DNA of 21,436 bases from Clostridia bacterium (GTDB lineage: Bacteria; Bacillota_A; Clostridia; Christensenellales; Aristaeellaceae): NCBI GenBank assembly GCA_017517815.1, contig JAFWYA010000011.1, forward strand, positions 1 through 21,436, in the 5' to 3' direction. The notes beneath the pieces were generated by a model. The model saw only the letters and a list, made by a program, of their open reading frames with translations, did no database searches and was not told the origin of the DNA. Within the stretch, counting starts at the first letter, position 1. Each line of letters opens with the position of its first letter. Positions 1 through 7,375 of this stretch are shown in pieces. Position numbers and translations under genes: made by a program.

Positions 1-198
1 AACAAAGGGAGGCTGGATGTCTGAAAAAGAAGAGAAAAGAGCTCCTCTGTGCTGAGCCTATTTTGATCCATATCTTGCATTCCTTTGACTGATTCAAAGC
101 CATAGTCGGCAGTTCATTGACAAGCGCATTCGTTAAACCCCCGGATGATCGGGGTTTGGCTCTTCTAAGTTCCATAAAACATGAACTTCTGAAGGTAG
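1..198. other. Non-coding left edge with a small hairpin
   Basis: No convincing gene is visible here. A 12-codon reading frame at 17-55 follows a GGGAGG, but it is too short to call and could be the stub of a deleted gene. A 7-bp hairpin (AAACCCC at 135-141, GGGGTTT at 151-157) has no T-run on either strand, so I do not call it a terminator. The stretch is more AT-rich than the core genes to the right. That fits the residue of a decayed mobile element, which is inference. Confidence 0.5.
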
Positions 199-447
199 TT
201 ATTCGTTCTACATCTTGATAATCCTGCTTATCTCACCTATGCTGCTGGATTGGGTACAGATCTGAAGACTCTGCAATCCATCGCCGGACACGCAGATATT
301 CAGACTACGATGAATCGTTATGTACACAAGCAAAACGATAAAATCATCGAAACAGGCAATCGTCTCCAAAGCCTGTTTTCAGATGGTTTTGTGCAGATTC
401 CGTGCACACAAGAAAAGCCCGCAAACGCTTATGGCATAAGCATTTGA
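199..447 (+). pseudogene. Tyrosine recombinase (integrase) C-terminal fragment
   Basis: In frame from the stop at 196-198, the translation contains AGLGTDLKTLQSIAGHADIQ followed by TTMNRYVH. This is the C-terminal end of a phage or ICE-type tyrosine recombinase. The GHA histidine box and the nucleophilic Tyr of NRYVH are present. The first ATG-like codon of the piece is a TTG at 250. Everything N-terminal is missing, including the arm- and core-binding domains and the first catalytic Arg. Where the HxxR box should fall the frame reads LHLDNP, without the Arg, so the fragment cannot be active. It points toward the 3' end of tRNA-Met at 580, the usual layout of a tRNA-integrated element. It is best read as the remnant of an old insertion. 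Confidence 0.8.
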
Positions 448-486
448 AGGCTCTTCAAAAATCCGTTTTGTGCAGTTTTTGTGCAG
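387..486 (+). repeat. Three direct copies of TTTTGTGCAG
   Basis: The 10-mer TTTTGTGCAG occurs at 387-396, 466-475 and 477-486. The last two start 11 bp apart, about one helical turn. The copies flank the end of the integrase fragment and lie between it and the tRNA target. Phased short direct repeats in this position resemble arm-type integrase binding sites, but no binding evidence exists and the function is inference. Confidence 0.55.
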
Positions 487-541
487 AAAAACACCATTTC
501 AAGCGTATGAGTGTCATATTTCCCCATCCTGCTTTCAGGAT

Positions 542-577
542 AAAAAAGAAGAAAGCCTTGATTGACAAGGCTTTCTT
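542..577 (-). terminator. Rho-independent terminator of the Met tRNA unit
   Basis: A perfect 12-bp stem (549-560 with 566-577) and a 5-nt loop are followed, reading the minus strand, by CTTTTTT. It begins 3 nt after the encoded CCA of tRNA-Met, so it ends the fMet-Met transcript. Confidence 0.9.
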
Positions 578-579
578 GA

Positions 580-656
580 TGGTAGCGGCGATCGGATTCG
601 AACCAATGACACTCCGGGTATGAACCGAATGCTCTAGCCAGCTGAGCTACGCCGCC
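580..656 (-). tRNA. tRNA-Met (CAT), elongator
   Basis: On the minus strand a full cloverleaf folds. The 7-bp acceptor is GGCGGCG with CGCCGCT, the anticodon loop is TTCATAC (anticodon CAT), and the T arm is ATTGG-TTCGAAT-CCGAT. The discriminator is A and CCA is encoded. The paired G1 start and the lack of the GGG/CCC anticodon-stem signature make it the elongator rather than the initiator. A lysidine-modified tRNA-Ile(CAT) is the alternative, but the sequence closely resembles Firmicutes elongator tRNA-Met. It sits 4 nt downstream of tRNA-fMet in the same transcript. Its 3' end faces the integrase relic and is the likely former attachment site. Confidence 0.93.
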
Positions 657-660
657 ATGT

Positions 661-737
<77 letters not shown>

Positions 738-767
738 ATGCTTTGGATCGCTCACGCGACGTTGATT

Positions 768-825
768 ATCTTACTACATCCTTTCAGTTTTGTCAACAGT
801 TTTTCGAAAAATATTTTTTAAATGT
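768..825 (-). promoter_or_regulatory. Consensus sigma-A promoter with UP-like tract for the Met tRNAs
   Basis: Read on the minus strand: -35 TTGACA (791-796), 17-nt spacer, -10 TAAGAT (768-773), about 30 nt before the mature end of tRNA-fMet. Directly upstream of the -35 lies an A/T-only run (807-820), as expected of an UP element that boosts stable-RNA promoters. The 12-bp palindrome TTTTTCGAAAAA (800-811) is part of it. Confidence 0.88.
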
Positions 826-852
826 TTCAAGTGTAAATCTGCAGCCACGCAT

Positions 853-881
853 TTCCTTTTTGATCTTTTCTGTGCTATAAT
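853..881 (+). promoter_or_regulatory. Extended -10 promoter for the CHAP gene
   Basis: A perfect -10 TATAAT at 876-881 is preceded by TGC (TGn extended -10). The -35 position holds only TTTCCT (853-858, 17-nt spacer), so recognition probably rests on the extended -10. It lies 37 nt before the start codon and is divergent from the tRNA promoter. Confidence 0.75.
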
Positions 882-918
882 AAAGTGATGAACATTTCAG
901 CCAAGGGAGCGTCAAACG

Positions 919-1941
919 ATGCATTCATTTTATCGCCGTACAGCGGCCCTCCTGACTGCGCTGATGCTGCTTTTTTCCAGCGCATATGCTCTTACTAATG
1001 AAGAACGTACCGCACTGTTTACGCTGGCGCTGGAGGGGCTGAAAACACCCATTCAAATTGCCAGTGAAACCGGCGTGTTCAACCTGCACACCGGAGACAG
1101 CGCTTATGTGCCATGCGTCTCCCCCGGCATCGTTCCGTTTGATGAAATCGGCGAGGCTGGTCTGCTGCCGGTCAAAAGCGGCACCTTCTCCTCTTCGGAT
1201 GAATCTGTCGTCACGGTTTCGACCGATGGTTTGGCAACAGGCGTTGCGCCTGGACAGGCCGAATTGACCTGCACCACAGAAGACGGCCAGTTCACATATC
1301 AGGTCACGGTCGGTGATGACCAGCTGCCTCAGGTCATTCAGAATTATATTCATGTGCTGCAGCGCGAATTCTACTCTGTCAAACGTGCCAAGCTGCCCAA
1401 GTACAATAAGTACGCCAAATGGTACTACGGCCGCCGCAAGGAGGTTGGCTGGTGCGCGGTCTTCACCATTTACTGCGCCAACGCTGCCGGTACTGATCCC
1501 CTGACCCTCAAACAGATCAACTACGACGATCCGCCCATGGTGCAGTTTGTGGAGCAGGGCCAGGTGGGCCACCAGTGGGATGGTTACCGTGATATGGGGC
1601 GTTTCGTGTCCGTGCCCAAACCCGGTTATCTGGTCATCTATGCAGATATGAGTAACGGCTACCGCGCTACACACATTGGCTCTGTAGCGGACGTGCAGGA
1701 CCTGGGCGATGGGCTGTACGCCGTCACCACCATTGAGGGCAATATGTCCAACAGCGTAAAAAGCTATTGCTTCCAGTACGACAGCAACAAGCCCAACACC
1801 ATGGTCGGCACCGAAAAGGGCCTGAAGCTGCGTGAAAACATGGCTGAGCTGCCTGCCGACATGCAGGTCGATCCACTGGTGCAGTATGATCTGCACACCG
1901 ATCACTGGTCGGTGTTCGGTTTTTGTCAAACTTGGGAATAA
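919..1941 (+). CDS. Secreted Ig-like (Big_2) and CHAP-domain cell-wall hydrolase
   Basis: The 340-residue protein starts with a signal peptide (positively charged MHSFYRR, hydrophobic core about 9-22, cleavage near 24). Residues about 55-131 form a bacterial Ig-like domain with the Big_2 signature SSDESVVTVSTDGLATG. Residues about 155-320 look like a CHAP (NlpC/P60-superfamily) amidase/peptidase: Cys179 in GWCAVF is the likely nucleophile, His252 in ATHIGSV the base, and Glu273 in TIEGN the third polar residue. The role, inferred from the families, is cutting peptidoglycan cross-links or peptides outside the membrane; the substrate is unknown. No LPxTG or choline-binding repeats are seen, so anchoring would rest on the Ig-like domain. 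The start is supported by AAGGGAG 9 nt upstream. It is probably monocistronic, with its own promoter at 853-881. Confidence 0.85.
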   Translation: MHSFYRRTAALLTALMLLFSSAYALTNEERTALFTLALEGLKTPIQIASETGVFNLHTGDSAYVPCVSPGIVPFDEIGEAGLLPVKSGTFSSSDESVVTVSTDGLATGVAPGQAELTCTTEDGQFTYQVTVGDDQLPQVIQNYIHVLQREFYSVKRAKLPKYNKYAKWYYGRRKEVGWCAVFTIYCANAAGTDPLTLKQINYDDPPMVQFVEQGQVGHQWDGYRDMGRFVSVPKPGYLVIYADMSNGYRATHIGSVADVQDLGDGLYAVTTIEGNMSNSVKSYCFQYDSNKPNTMVGTEKGLKLRENMAELPADMQVDPLVQYDLHTDHWSVFGFCQTWE

Positions 1942-1958
1942 TGGGGTTTCAATACTCT

Positions 1959-1972
1959 TTTATCCGGATAAA
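1959..1972. promoter_or_regulatory. 14-bp perfect palindrome upstream of rubrerythrin
   Basis: TTTATCCGGATAAA is a perfect inverted repeat without spacer, 49 nt before the rubrerythrin start and 17 nt after the CHAP stop. It lacks a loop and a T-run, so it is more like a dimeric repressor operator than a terminator. It does not match the PerR box. No clear sigma-A hexamers could be set around it, so the link to regulation is a guess. Confidence 0.45.
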
Positions 1973-2021
1973 CTAAAAAAGTACGCAAAAACCATTGAAA
2001 ATATGAAGGAGGAAAATCCAC

Positions 2022-2564
2022 ATGAAGGAACTGAAGGGAACCAAGACCGAGGCCAATCTGATGACTGCTTTTGCCGGCGAGAGCCAGGCCCGCAACAAGT
2101 ATACCTACTATGCCTCCAAGGCCAAGAAGGAAGGCTACGTGCAGATCGCCAATCTGTTTGAAGAGACTGCCAACAACGAAAAGGAGCACGCCAAGATCTG
2201 GTTCAAGCTGCTGCATGGCGGCGAAGTGCCCACCACTGCTGAAAACCTGCTGGATGCCGCCGAGGGCGAAAAATACGAGTGGACCGACATGTATGCCCAG
2301 ATGGCCGTTGACGCCCGCGAAGAAGGCTTCACCGAGATCGCTGTGCTGTTTGAGAAGGTCGCCGCTATCGAAAAGACCCACGAAGAGCGCTATCGCAAGC
2401 TGCTGGCCAACGTTGAAGGCGGTCTGGTGTTCAGCCGTGAAGGCGACATGATCTGGGAATGCTCCAATTGCGGCCACATCGTTATCGGCAAGAAGGCCCC
2501 CGAAATGTGCCCCGTGTGCAAGCATCCCAAGGCCTACTTCCAGATTCGTGCTACCAACTATTGA
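2022..2564 (+). CDS. rbr: Rubrerythrin (non-haem diiron peroxidase)
   Basis: This 180-residue cytoplasmic protein reduces hydrogen peroxide to water with electrons passed from NADH through rubredoxin-type carriers; it is a standard defence of anaerobes. The N-terminal four-helix ferritin-like domain (about 1-130) shows the diiron ligands by family alignment: Glu20 in AGESQAR, Glu53 and His56 in NNEKEH, Glu83 and Glu86 in GEKYEWT, Glu117 and His120 in IEKTH. The C-terminal rubredoxin-like domain has Cys147, Cys150, Cys163 and Cys166 (CSNC and CPVC) for the Fe(SCys)4 centre. The length is slightly shorter than the 191-residue Desulfovibrio prototype. An AAGGAGG lies 11 nt before the ATG. The gene stands alone between the CHAP gene and a terminator shared with the convergent sbcC. 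Confidence 0.96.
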   Translation: MKELKGTKTEANLMTAFAGESQARNKYTYYASKAKKEGYVQIANLFEETANNEKEHAKIWFKLLHGGEVPTTAENLLDAAEGEKYEWTDMYAQMAVDAREEGFTEIAVLFEKVAAIEKTHEERYRKLLANVEGGLVFSREGDMIWECSNCGHIVIGKKAPEMCPVCKHPKAYFQIRATNY

Positions 2565-2576
2565 TTTTTGCAAACC

Positions 2577-2606
2577 AAAAGGCATGGCGCAGGCCATGCC
2601 TTTTTT
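2577..2606 (+). terminator. Terminator between rubrerythrin and sbcC
   Basis: The stem GGCATGGC (2581-2588) pairs with GCCATGCC (2593-2600) around a 4-nt loop. It can extend by A-T pairs and is followed by TTTTTT on the plus strand. It ends the rubrerythrin transcript. On the minus strand the complementary A-run gives TTTT, so it may also stop sbcC weakly. Confidence 0.9.
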
Positions 2607-2617
2607 ATTTGCTTTTT

Positions 2618-5377
2618 TCAGGAAATGATCTGCGCCTGACTGCCGCCCTGCCGGTCCTTGGTGACTACGATTTGCCGGTCGATGCGCGTTTTCAGTTCGC
2701 CAACGTGAGAAATCACGCCCACCAGACGGTTGCCCTCGCTCAGTCCCGCCAGCGCCTTCATCGCCTGATTCAGCGATTCCTCGTCCAGCGATCCAAACCC
2801 TTCATCCACGAACATGGTATCCAGCCGGATGCCGCCCGCAGCCGACTGCACTTCGTCGGACAGGCCCAGGGCCAGGGCCAGCGACGCCTTGAACGACTCG
2901 CCGCCGGAGAGCGTCTTTACACTGCGCTGCGTACCATTGTAATGGTCGGTCACATCCAGTTCAAGGCCAGTCTGTGAGCGGTAATCGTCGCTGCTGCGTC
3001 GGCGCACCAGCTCGTACTGGCCGCCCGACATTACCATCAGTCTGGTATTTGCGCGGCGGATAATGCGGTCAAAGAATGTCATCTGCACATCGGTTTCCAG
3101 CATGATTTTTTCCTTGCCCAGCACCTTTCCCGCAGCCGTTACTGCCAGTGCATTCAGCCAGGTATAGCGTTTTTCCAGTTCCTGCAGGTCGCCGCAGCCG
3201 TCACAGATGCGTTTGTGCGTGTGCTGATTGCGCGTCAGCCGTGCCTCGACTGCACGCATCTGCGCCATGATATCATTTCGTTTCAGAGTGATTTCATCTT
3301 TCAGCTGCTGTTGTTCCTCTTTGTCAAATGTGCTCGTTTCCTGCTGTTCCAGCTGGCGGATCGCCTGCTGCCAGCCTGCAATGCTGCGGTCAGACTGCGT
3401 ATATGCCTCCTGAGCGTCTTCAAGCGCTTTTTTCATCTGCTGCAGCGTTCCTTCCAGCTGATGTACGTTATCTTCCGCCTGCTGACGGTCTGCGAAACGC
3501 AGCTGCTCTTTCAGACGGCTGATTTGCCGTAACTGCTCCTGTGCCGTTGCCTTGCCAGCTTCAAGCCTGTTGCTGCGATCAATCAGATCCTTTCTGAATT
3601 CTTCCAGCTTTTGTTCCTGATCCGGCACATTCTTTTCCAGTTTTGCGCGTCGGTTGGCACGTTCGTTTTCCTGTTCAATCCTGCCCTGCAGCTGCAAAAT
3701 TTCTTCCTGCACGCTTACAGACTGTTCTTCTGCCGCCTCCTCTGCCTCATCAAGCGCAACATCCGGCAGCAGTTCTGCCAACTGTTGTTCCAGCATTCCC
3801 TTCTGCGTACGCACAGTCGCCGTCCACGATGCACAGGTGCTGCTTTCCTCCGACGCCTTTTGCATGGCATCTTCAGCAGTTTGCTTTGCAGCTTTCAGAT
3901 CAGCCTCAGACGGCGCTTCTGCCGGCATGTGAGCAGGCGCGGGATGATGCTGGGCGCCGCATACGGGGCAGGGCTGACCAGGCATAAGCTGCGCGGCCAG
4001 GATACCCGCCTGTGCATCCAGAAAAGCCCTGTTCATGGCGCTGTAAATGGCTTCAGCCGCCTGCGCATTTGTGAGCGCCTGCTGATATTTTTCCTGCTGC
4101 CTTTGCAGTTTGCCCTGACGGATGCGATACTTGCGCAGTTCTTCCATCAGGTCATTCAGCTTTTTCTGTCGTTCTTCAGCACGGTTTTTCGCATTGGCAA
4201 GCCGTTCCTTCTGCTCGCCTGCATCGGCAAGAACAGCCAGTTCCTCCTTCAGCTGTGCAATTCGCTTCCATCCGTTTTCTGCCTGCTGATTTCTTTGCTC
4301 TATTTCATCAGCGCAGCGCTTCAGGTCCGCCTGCAAAGTACGTGTATCCTTTTCCAGCTGTTCAAGTTCCACATAACGCGGCAGTTCGGCCTCAAGCTCT
4401 GCCTTGCGCGCTGCCAGCGCTTCCTGCTGCGGTTCTTTGGCCTTTTGCTCATCCAGTGCAGCCTTCAGCGCCTCGTGCCGGGGCAGTTCATCTGCCAGTT
4501 TGATGCGCGTCTGCTGCAGCTCCTGCTGTGCCTTTTCCTGCTGGGCAATCTGCCCCAGAGCGTGATTCACCGTTTCCAACTGCTGATCCAACTGCTGAAG
4601 TTGCTCTGCGCTGCACACGGAAGCAGCTGCATCCTGCTCGTTCAGCATTTCCAGCAGGCGGATAACGTCCGTCATGGGCATGCAGCCTTCTTGAGCCTGC
4701 TTGACCTGCAAAAACAGCACGTCATCCTCGTCGCATACAATGCCGTCAATATACTGCTTCAGGCTGCTTCGCGCAGCTTTGCAGCGCTGTTCCAACCCGC
4801 TGGCTTCTGCTTTCAGCTGCTCCTGCAGCGTTTCAAACAGCTCCGTTTTAAAAATCTGCCGGAAGATCTTCTTGCGTTCCTCGGTGGAAGCCAGCAGCAG
4901 TTTTAAAAAGTCCCCCTGCGCGATCATGGCGATCTGCAAAAACTGGCTGCGATCCACGCCCATGATCTCACGCAGCGCAGCATCCACCTCTCGGGGCTTG
5001 TCGACGGTGCTGCCGTCGGGCCGGATGAGTTCCGCAGCCATCTTCTGGTCGGTAAATCCCTCGCCGCGTGCCTTGGGCCGCTGATATGCCGGATTACGCC
5101 GCACGGTATAGCGCTTGCCTGCATAGTCAAATACCAGTTCCACATAGGTGGGCATTTCGGGCGACGCATACTTGGAGCGCATCATATCCGGTTCGCGATT
5201 CTCACCGCTGGCCGCGCCGTACAGGGCATAGGTGATGGCGTCAAAAATCGTGGTCTTGCCGGCACCGGTATCGCCGGTGATAAGATACAGGCCGTTTTCG
5301 CCCAGGCTGTCCATCGGCAGGACCGTTTTGCCGGCATAGGGGCCAAAGGCAGATAGCGTCAGTGTGATGGGTCTCAT
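2618..5377 (-). CDS. sbcC: Exonuclease subunit SbcC (Rad50-like ATPase)
   Basis: SbcC is the ATPase arm of the SbcCD complex, which opens and cuts DNA hairpins and protein-blocked ends during recombination and replication repair. The 919 residues show the expected order. Walker A is GDTGAGKTT at 35-43 and the Q-loop is IAQGDF near 152-157. A long Gln/Glu-rich coiled coil spans about 180-460 and 500-790, broken by the zinc-hook CPVC at 470-473. The ABC signature LSGGESF starts at 823, Walker B and the catalytic Glu lie at 852-862 (LDTMFVDEGFG), and the H-loop ISHV near 888. Length and layout are normal. The ATG overlaps the sbcD stop by 4 bp (ATGA), so translation is probably coupled and the two subunits are made together. 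It is convergent with rubrerythrin. Confidence 0.97.
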   Translation of the reverse strand: MRPITLTLSAFGPYAGKTVLPMDSLGENGLYLITGDTGAGKTTIFDAITYALYGAASGENREPDMMRSKYASPEMPTYVELVFDYAGKRYTVRRNPAYQRPKARGEGFTDQKMAAELIRPDGSTVDKPREVDAALREIMGVDRSQFLQIAMIAQGDFLKLLLASTEERKKIFRQIFKTELFETLQEQLKAEASGLEQRCKAARSSLKQYIDGIVCDEDDVLFLQVKQAQEGCMPMTDVIRLLEMLNEQDAAASVCSAEQLQQLDQQLETVNHALGQIAQQEKAQQELQQTRIKLADELPRHEALKAALDEQKAKEPQQEALAARKAELEAELPRYVELEQLEKDTRTLQADLKRCADEIEQRNQQAENGWKRIAQLKEELAVLADAGEQKERLANAKNRAEERQKKLNDLMEELRKYRIRQGKLQRQQEKYQQALTNAQAAEAIYSAMNRAFLDAQAGILAAQLMPGQPCPVCGAQHHPAPAHMPAEAPSEADLKAAKQTAEDAMQKASEESSTCASWTATVRTQKGMLEQQLAELLPDVALDEAEEAAEEQSVSVQEEILQLQGRIEQENERANRRAKLEKNVPDQEQKLEEFRKDLIDRSNRLEAGKATAQEQLRQISRLKEQLRFADRQQAEDNVHQLEGTLQQMKKALEDAQEAYTQSDRSIAGWQQAIRQLEQQETSTFDKEEQQQLKDEITLKRNDIMAQMRAVEARLTRNQHTHKRICDGCGDLQELEKRYTWLNALAVTAAGKVLGKEKIMLETDVQMTFFDRIIRRANTRLMVMSGGQYELVRRRSSDDYRSQTGLELDVTDHYNGTQRSVKTLSGGESFKASLALALGLSDEVQSAAGGIRLDTMFVDEGFGSLDEESLNQAMKALAGLSEGNRLVGVISHVGELKTRIDRQIVVTKDRQGGSQAQIIS

Positions 5378-6510
5378 GCTCTGCCCTCCTGTATTTTTTC
5401 AATCAGCCGCGCGATAAAATCAGCCTGTTCCCCGCTCATGGGCTGATTATTCTGCAGCGCATAAAACTCTGCAAACAGTTCGAAAGGCGTTTTATGCTGC
5501 ACATCCTCCGCGCCATCGATCTGTACACCGCTGCGGGTGCGGCGGTTGTCATAGTCCAGTTTCATCAAATGATGATAGATCACACGCAGCTTGCCCACCG
5601 CATCAGGAACGTCATCCTCGTCGGTCAGGGTGATATGTGTATATGCCTCCTGCAGATCTGTCCCGTCATAGAACGAACGCAGCGTCAGCTGATCATAGCT
5701 GCCGCGAATCTCCACCAGATCACGCAGCGGCTTCAGTTCTTCCGTGCGTATATCCAGCGTCCCCTTGGGACCAAGCTCGGCAATGGTGACCGACTTGCGG
5801 TCCTTTGCCTCCGAAAACGAGTACTTCAGCGGCGTACCGCAATAGCGCACCCGCGGACTTCCGCAGTTCTGCGGCGAATGGATGTGCCCCAGCGCCACAT
5901 AGTCAAACCCTTCAAACACAGAGGCGTCCACATTGTCCGTTCCACCTACACTGATTTCCTCCGATTCAGAACGGGCAGCGCCGGTGACAAACTGGTGCGT
6001 AACCAGCACGTTTCGGCGGGACAGGTTCACCTGCATGGCATTGATCGCAGCGCGTACGGCATCTGTATAGCTGACGATCTCCTCTTCGCAGAAACGCCGC
6101 ACATGCAGGGGTTTGATGAACGGCAGCATGTAAAAATCCACCGGACCGTGCTCGTCCTCCAGCGTCACGGGTTCTACCTTCCCGTCGTAGACCGGCGAAA
6201 GGTGAATGCCGCTGTGTTCCATCAACCGTCCGCCAAAGGCGATGCGCTCCGGCGAATCGTGATTGCCGCTGATGATCAGCACATGCAGCTTCCTTGCCGC
6301 CAGCCGCACCAGAAAGTCGTCAAACAGCTGCACAGCCTCCGCCGGCGGCACAGACTTGTCGTAAACATCGCCGGCGATGATGACTGCCTGCGGCTTTTGT
6401 GCATCGATCACGCCAAGGATCTGCTTCAAAATATACGCCTGATCCTCCAGCATGGAATACTCGTTGACCCTTTTGCCCAGATGCAGGTCTGACAAATGAA
6501 TGAGCTTCAC
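5374..6510 (-). CDS. sbcD: Exonuclease subunit SbcD (Mre11-like nuclease)
   Basis: SbcD is the Mn-dependent nuclease partner of SbcC. The 378-residue protein carries the calcineurin-like phosphoesterase motifs: DLHLG with Asp8 and His10, IAGDVYD with Asp48, SGNHDSPERI with Asn83-His84-Asp85, then LVTHQF and the late ALGHIHSPQ pair of histidines. The C-terminal part (about 270-378) is the capping and SbcC-binding region. The start is a GTG, chosen because AAGGAAGGG lies about 8 nt upstream and the protein then begins MKLIHLSDLHLG as in the family. It overlaps sbcC by 4 bp and follows plsY after 60 nt. No promoter is visible in that gap, so it probably shares the plsY transcript. Confidence 0.97.
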   Translation of the reverse strand: MKLIHLSDLHLGKRVNEYSMLEDQAYILKQILGVIDAQKPQAVIIAGDVYDKSVPPAEAVQLFDDFLVRLAARKLHVLIISGNHDSPERIAFGGRLMEHSGIHLSPVYDGKVEPVTLEDEHGPVDFYMLPFIKPLHVRRFCEEEIVSYTDAVRAAINAMQVNLSRRNVLVTHQFVTGAARSESEEISVGGTDNVDASVFEGFDYVALGHIHSPQNCGSPRVRYCGTPLKYSFSEAKDRKSVTIAELGPKGTLDIRTEELKPLRDLVEIRGSYDQLTLRSFYDGTDLQEAYTHITLTDEDDVPDAVGKLRVIYHHLMKLDYDNRRTRSGVQIDGAEDVQHKTPFELFAEFYALQNNQPMSGEQADFIARLIEKIQEGRA

Positions 6511-6533
6511 AGCGTTCCCTTCCTTTGACGCAG

Positions 6534-6563
6534 CAAAGCCTCCTGTACTTGCAGGAGGCTTTG
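6534..6563 (-). terminator. Hairpin between plsY and sbcD, possible weak terminator
   Basis: A perfect 12-bp stem (6534-6545 with 6552-6563) has a 6-nt loop just after the plsY stop on the minus strand. After it the minus strand reads CTGCG with no T-run, so full termination is unlikely. It may reduce readthrough into sbcDC or protect the plsY mRNA end. Confidence 0.5.
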
Positions 6564-6570
6564 GCGGCTG

Positions 6571-7194
6571 TTACTTTGCCTTTTGGCCGATTTTGTTTTC
6601 AGTACCGCTGATCAGGCGCTGAATGTTGGTGCGGTGACGCCACACGCACAGCGCAAACAGCACAACCGTGAACAGGCACACCACCCATTCGCCCCAATGA
6701 GCAGCGCACATCAGCACCATATAGGTGAACAAAAGCGTCATGCTGCCCAGACTGATAAAGCGGGTGACAGCGATCACGACCAGGCAGATAGCGATGGCAA
6801 TGGTGCCCCACAGCGGCGACAGCAAAAACACGACCGCCCCCGAGCATGCAACGCCCTTGCCGCCCTTGAAGCCGTAGAACACCGGCCAGTTGTGACCCAG
6901 AATGGCGAACAGGCCCGCCAGCATCATGCCCCAGCCGTTCACGCCGAAGGTTGCCCCCGGCAGAAGCAGCGCGCCGATCACACAGGCCAGCACGGCCTTG
7001 AGCACATCGCCCACAAAGGTGAATACGCCGCTTTTAAGTCCCAGTACGCGCAGCACATTGCTTGCGCCCGTATTTTTGCTGCCCTTTGTGCGGATATCCA
7101 CGCCCTGCGCACGGGAAATGGTAATGCCTGTCGAAAAACAGCCCAGCAGGTACGCCACCACCGCAATCAGCAGCGAAAAAAGCACTTCGCGCAT
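6571..7194 (-). CDS. plsY: Acyl-phosphate:glycerol-3-phosphate acyltransferase PlsY
   Basis: PlsY is an integral membrane enzyme that transfers an acyl chain from acyl-phosphate to glycerol-3-phosphate, giving lysophosphatidate, the first step of phospholipid synthesis in most Gram-positives. The conserved loops are present: GSKNTGASNVLR at 38-49, GHNWPVFYGFKGGKGVA at 100-116, and the late WRHRTNIQRLISGTENKI. Between them are five to seven hydrophobic spans. I chose the second ATG (7194, protein MREVLF, 207 residues) over the one at 7206, because GGAGG at 7200-7204 sits 5 nt before it and overlaps the upstream ATG. It is transcribed from the promoter at 7253-7281. In many Firmicutes plsY follows der; here it is about 7 kb away beside sbcDC. 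Confidence 0.96.
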   Translation of the reverse strand: MREVLFSLLIAVVAYLLGCFSTGITISRAQGVDIRTKGSKNTGASNVLRVLGLKSGVFTFVGDVLKAVLACVIGALLLPGATFGVNGWGMMLAGLFAILGHNWPVFYGFKGGKGVACSGAVVFLLSPLWGTIAIAICLVVIAVTRFISLGSMTLLFTYMVLMCAAHWGEWVVCLFTVVLFALCVWRHRTNIQRLISGTENKIGQKAK

Positions 7195-7252
7195 AGTTTC
7201 CTCCATTTTTCATCTGCATTGCTGCAGGTGTTAGGCCTTTGAGCCTGACTGA

Positions 7253-7281
7253 ATTATAGCATATCCCGGAAGAATTGCCAA
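7253..7281 (-). promoter_or_regulatory. Promoter for plsY (and probably sbcDC)
   Basis: Minus strand: -35 TTGGCA (7276-7281), 17-nt spacer, -10 TATAAT (7253-7258) preceded by TGC. It is divergent from the promoter at 7308-7336, with only 26 bp between the two -35 boxes. Confidence 0.85.
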
Positions 7282-7307
7282 CACACCCCCGCTTTTTCAA
7301 GCCACGC

Positions 7308-7336
7308 TTGCAACACGGGCGCAGATAGACTATAAT
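7308..7336 (+). promoter_or_regulatory. Promoter for the five-gene operon 7376-12235
   Basis: The -35 TTGCAA (7308-7313), 17-nt spacer and perfect -10 TATAAT (7331-7336) lie 39 nt before the first start codon. No second promoter is obvious in the tight junctions downstream, so it likely serves all five genes. Confidence 0.87.
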
Positions 7337-7375
7337 AATTATGTATGCCCAACCTGTCAGGAGGACGAAAATCAT

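Noticed and set aside
17..55. 12-codon frame after GGGAGG (MSEKEEKRAPLC)
   Set aside because: It is too short and matches nothing I recognise. It could be a broken gene start but has no further support.
135..157. AAACCCC/GGGGTTT hairpin as a terminator
   Set aside because: The 7-bp stem has a 9-nt loop and no T-run on either side. It is kept only as a note on the left edge.
402..623. 73-codon frame ending in GFEPMTLRV
   Set aside because: It runs through the terminator and the tRNA-Met gene. The C-terminal GFEP phrase is the well-known false translation of a tRNA antisense strand.
1959..1972. Palindrome as the CHAP gene terminator
   Set aside because: A spacerless palindrome leaves too small a loop and is not followed by a T-run on the plus strand.
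3611..4906. 431-codon open frame on the plus strand opposite sbcC
   Set aside because: It is a shadow of the Gln/Glu-rich coiled coil of sbcC. It is Leu/Phe/Cys-rich, without a ribosome binding site or family motifs.
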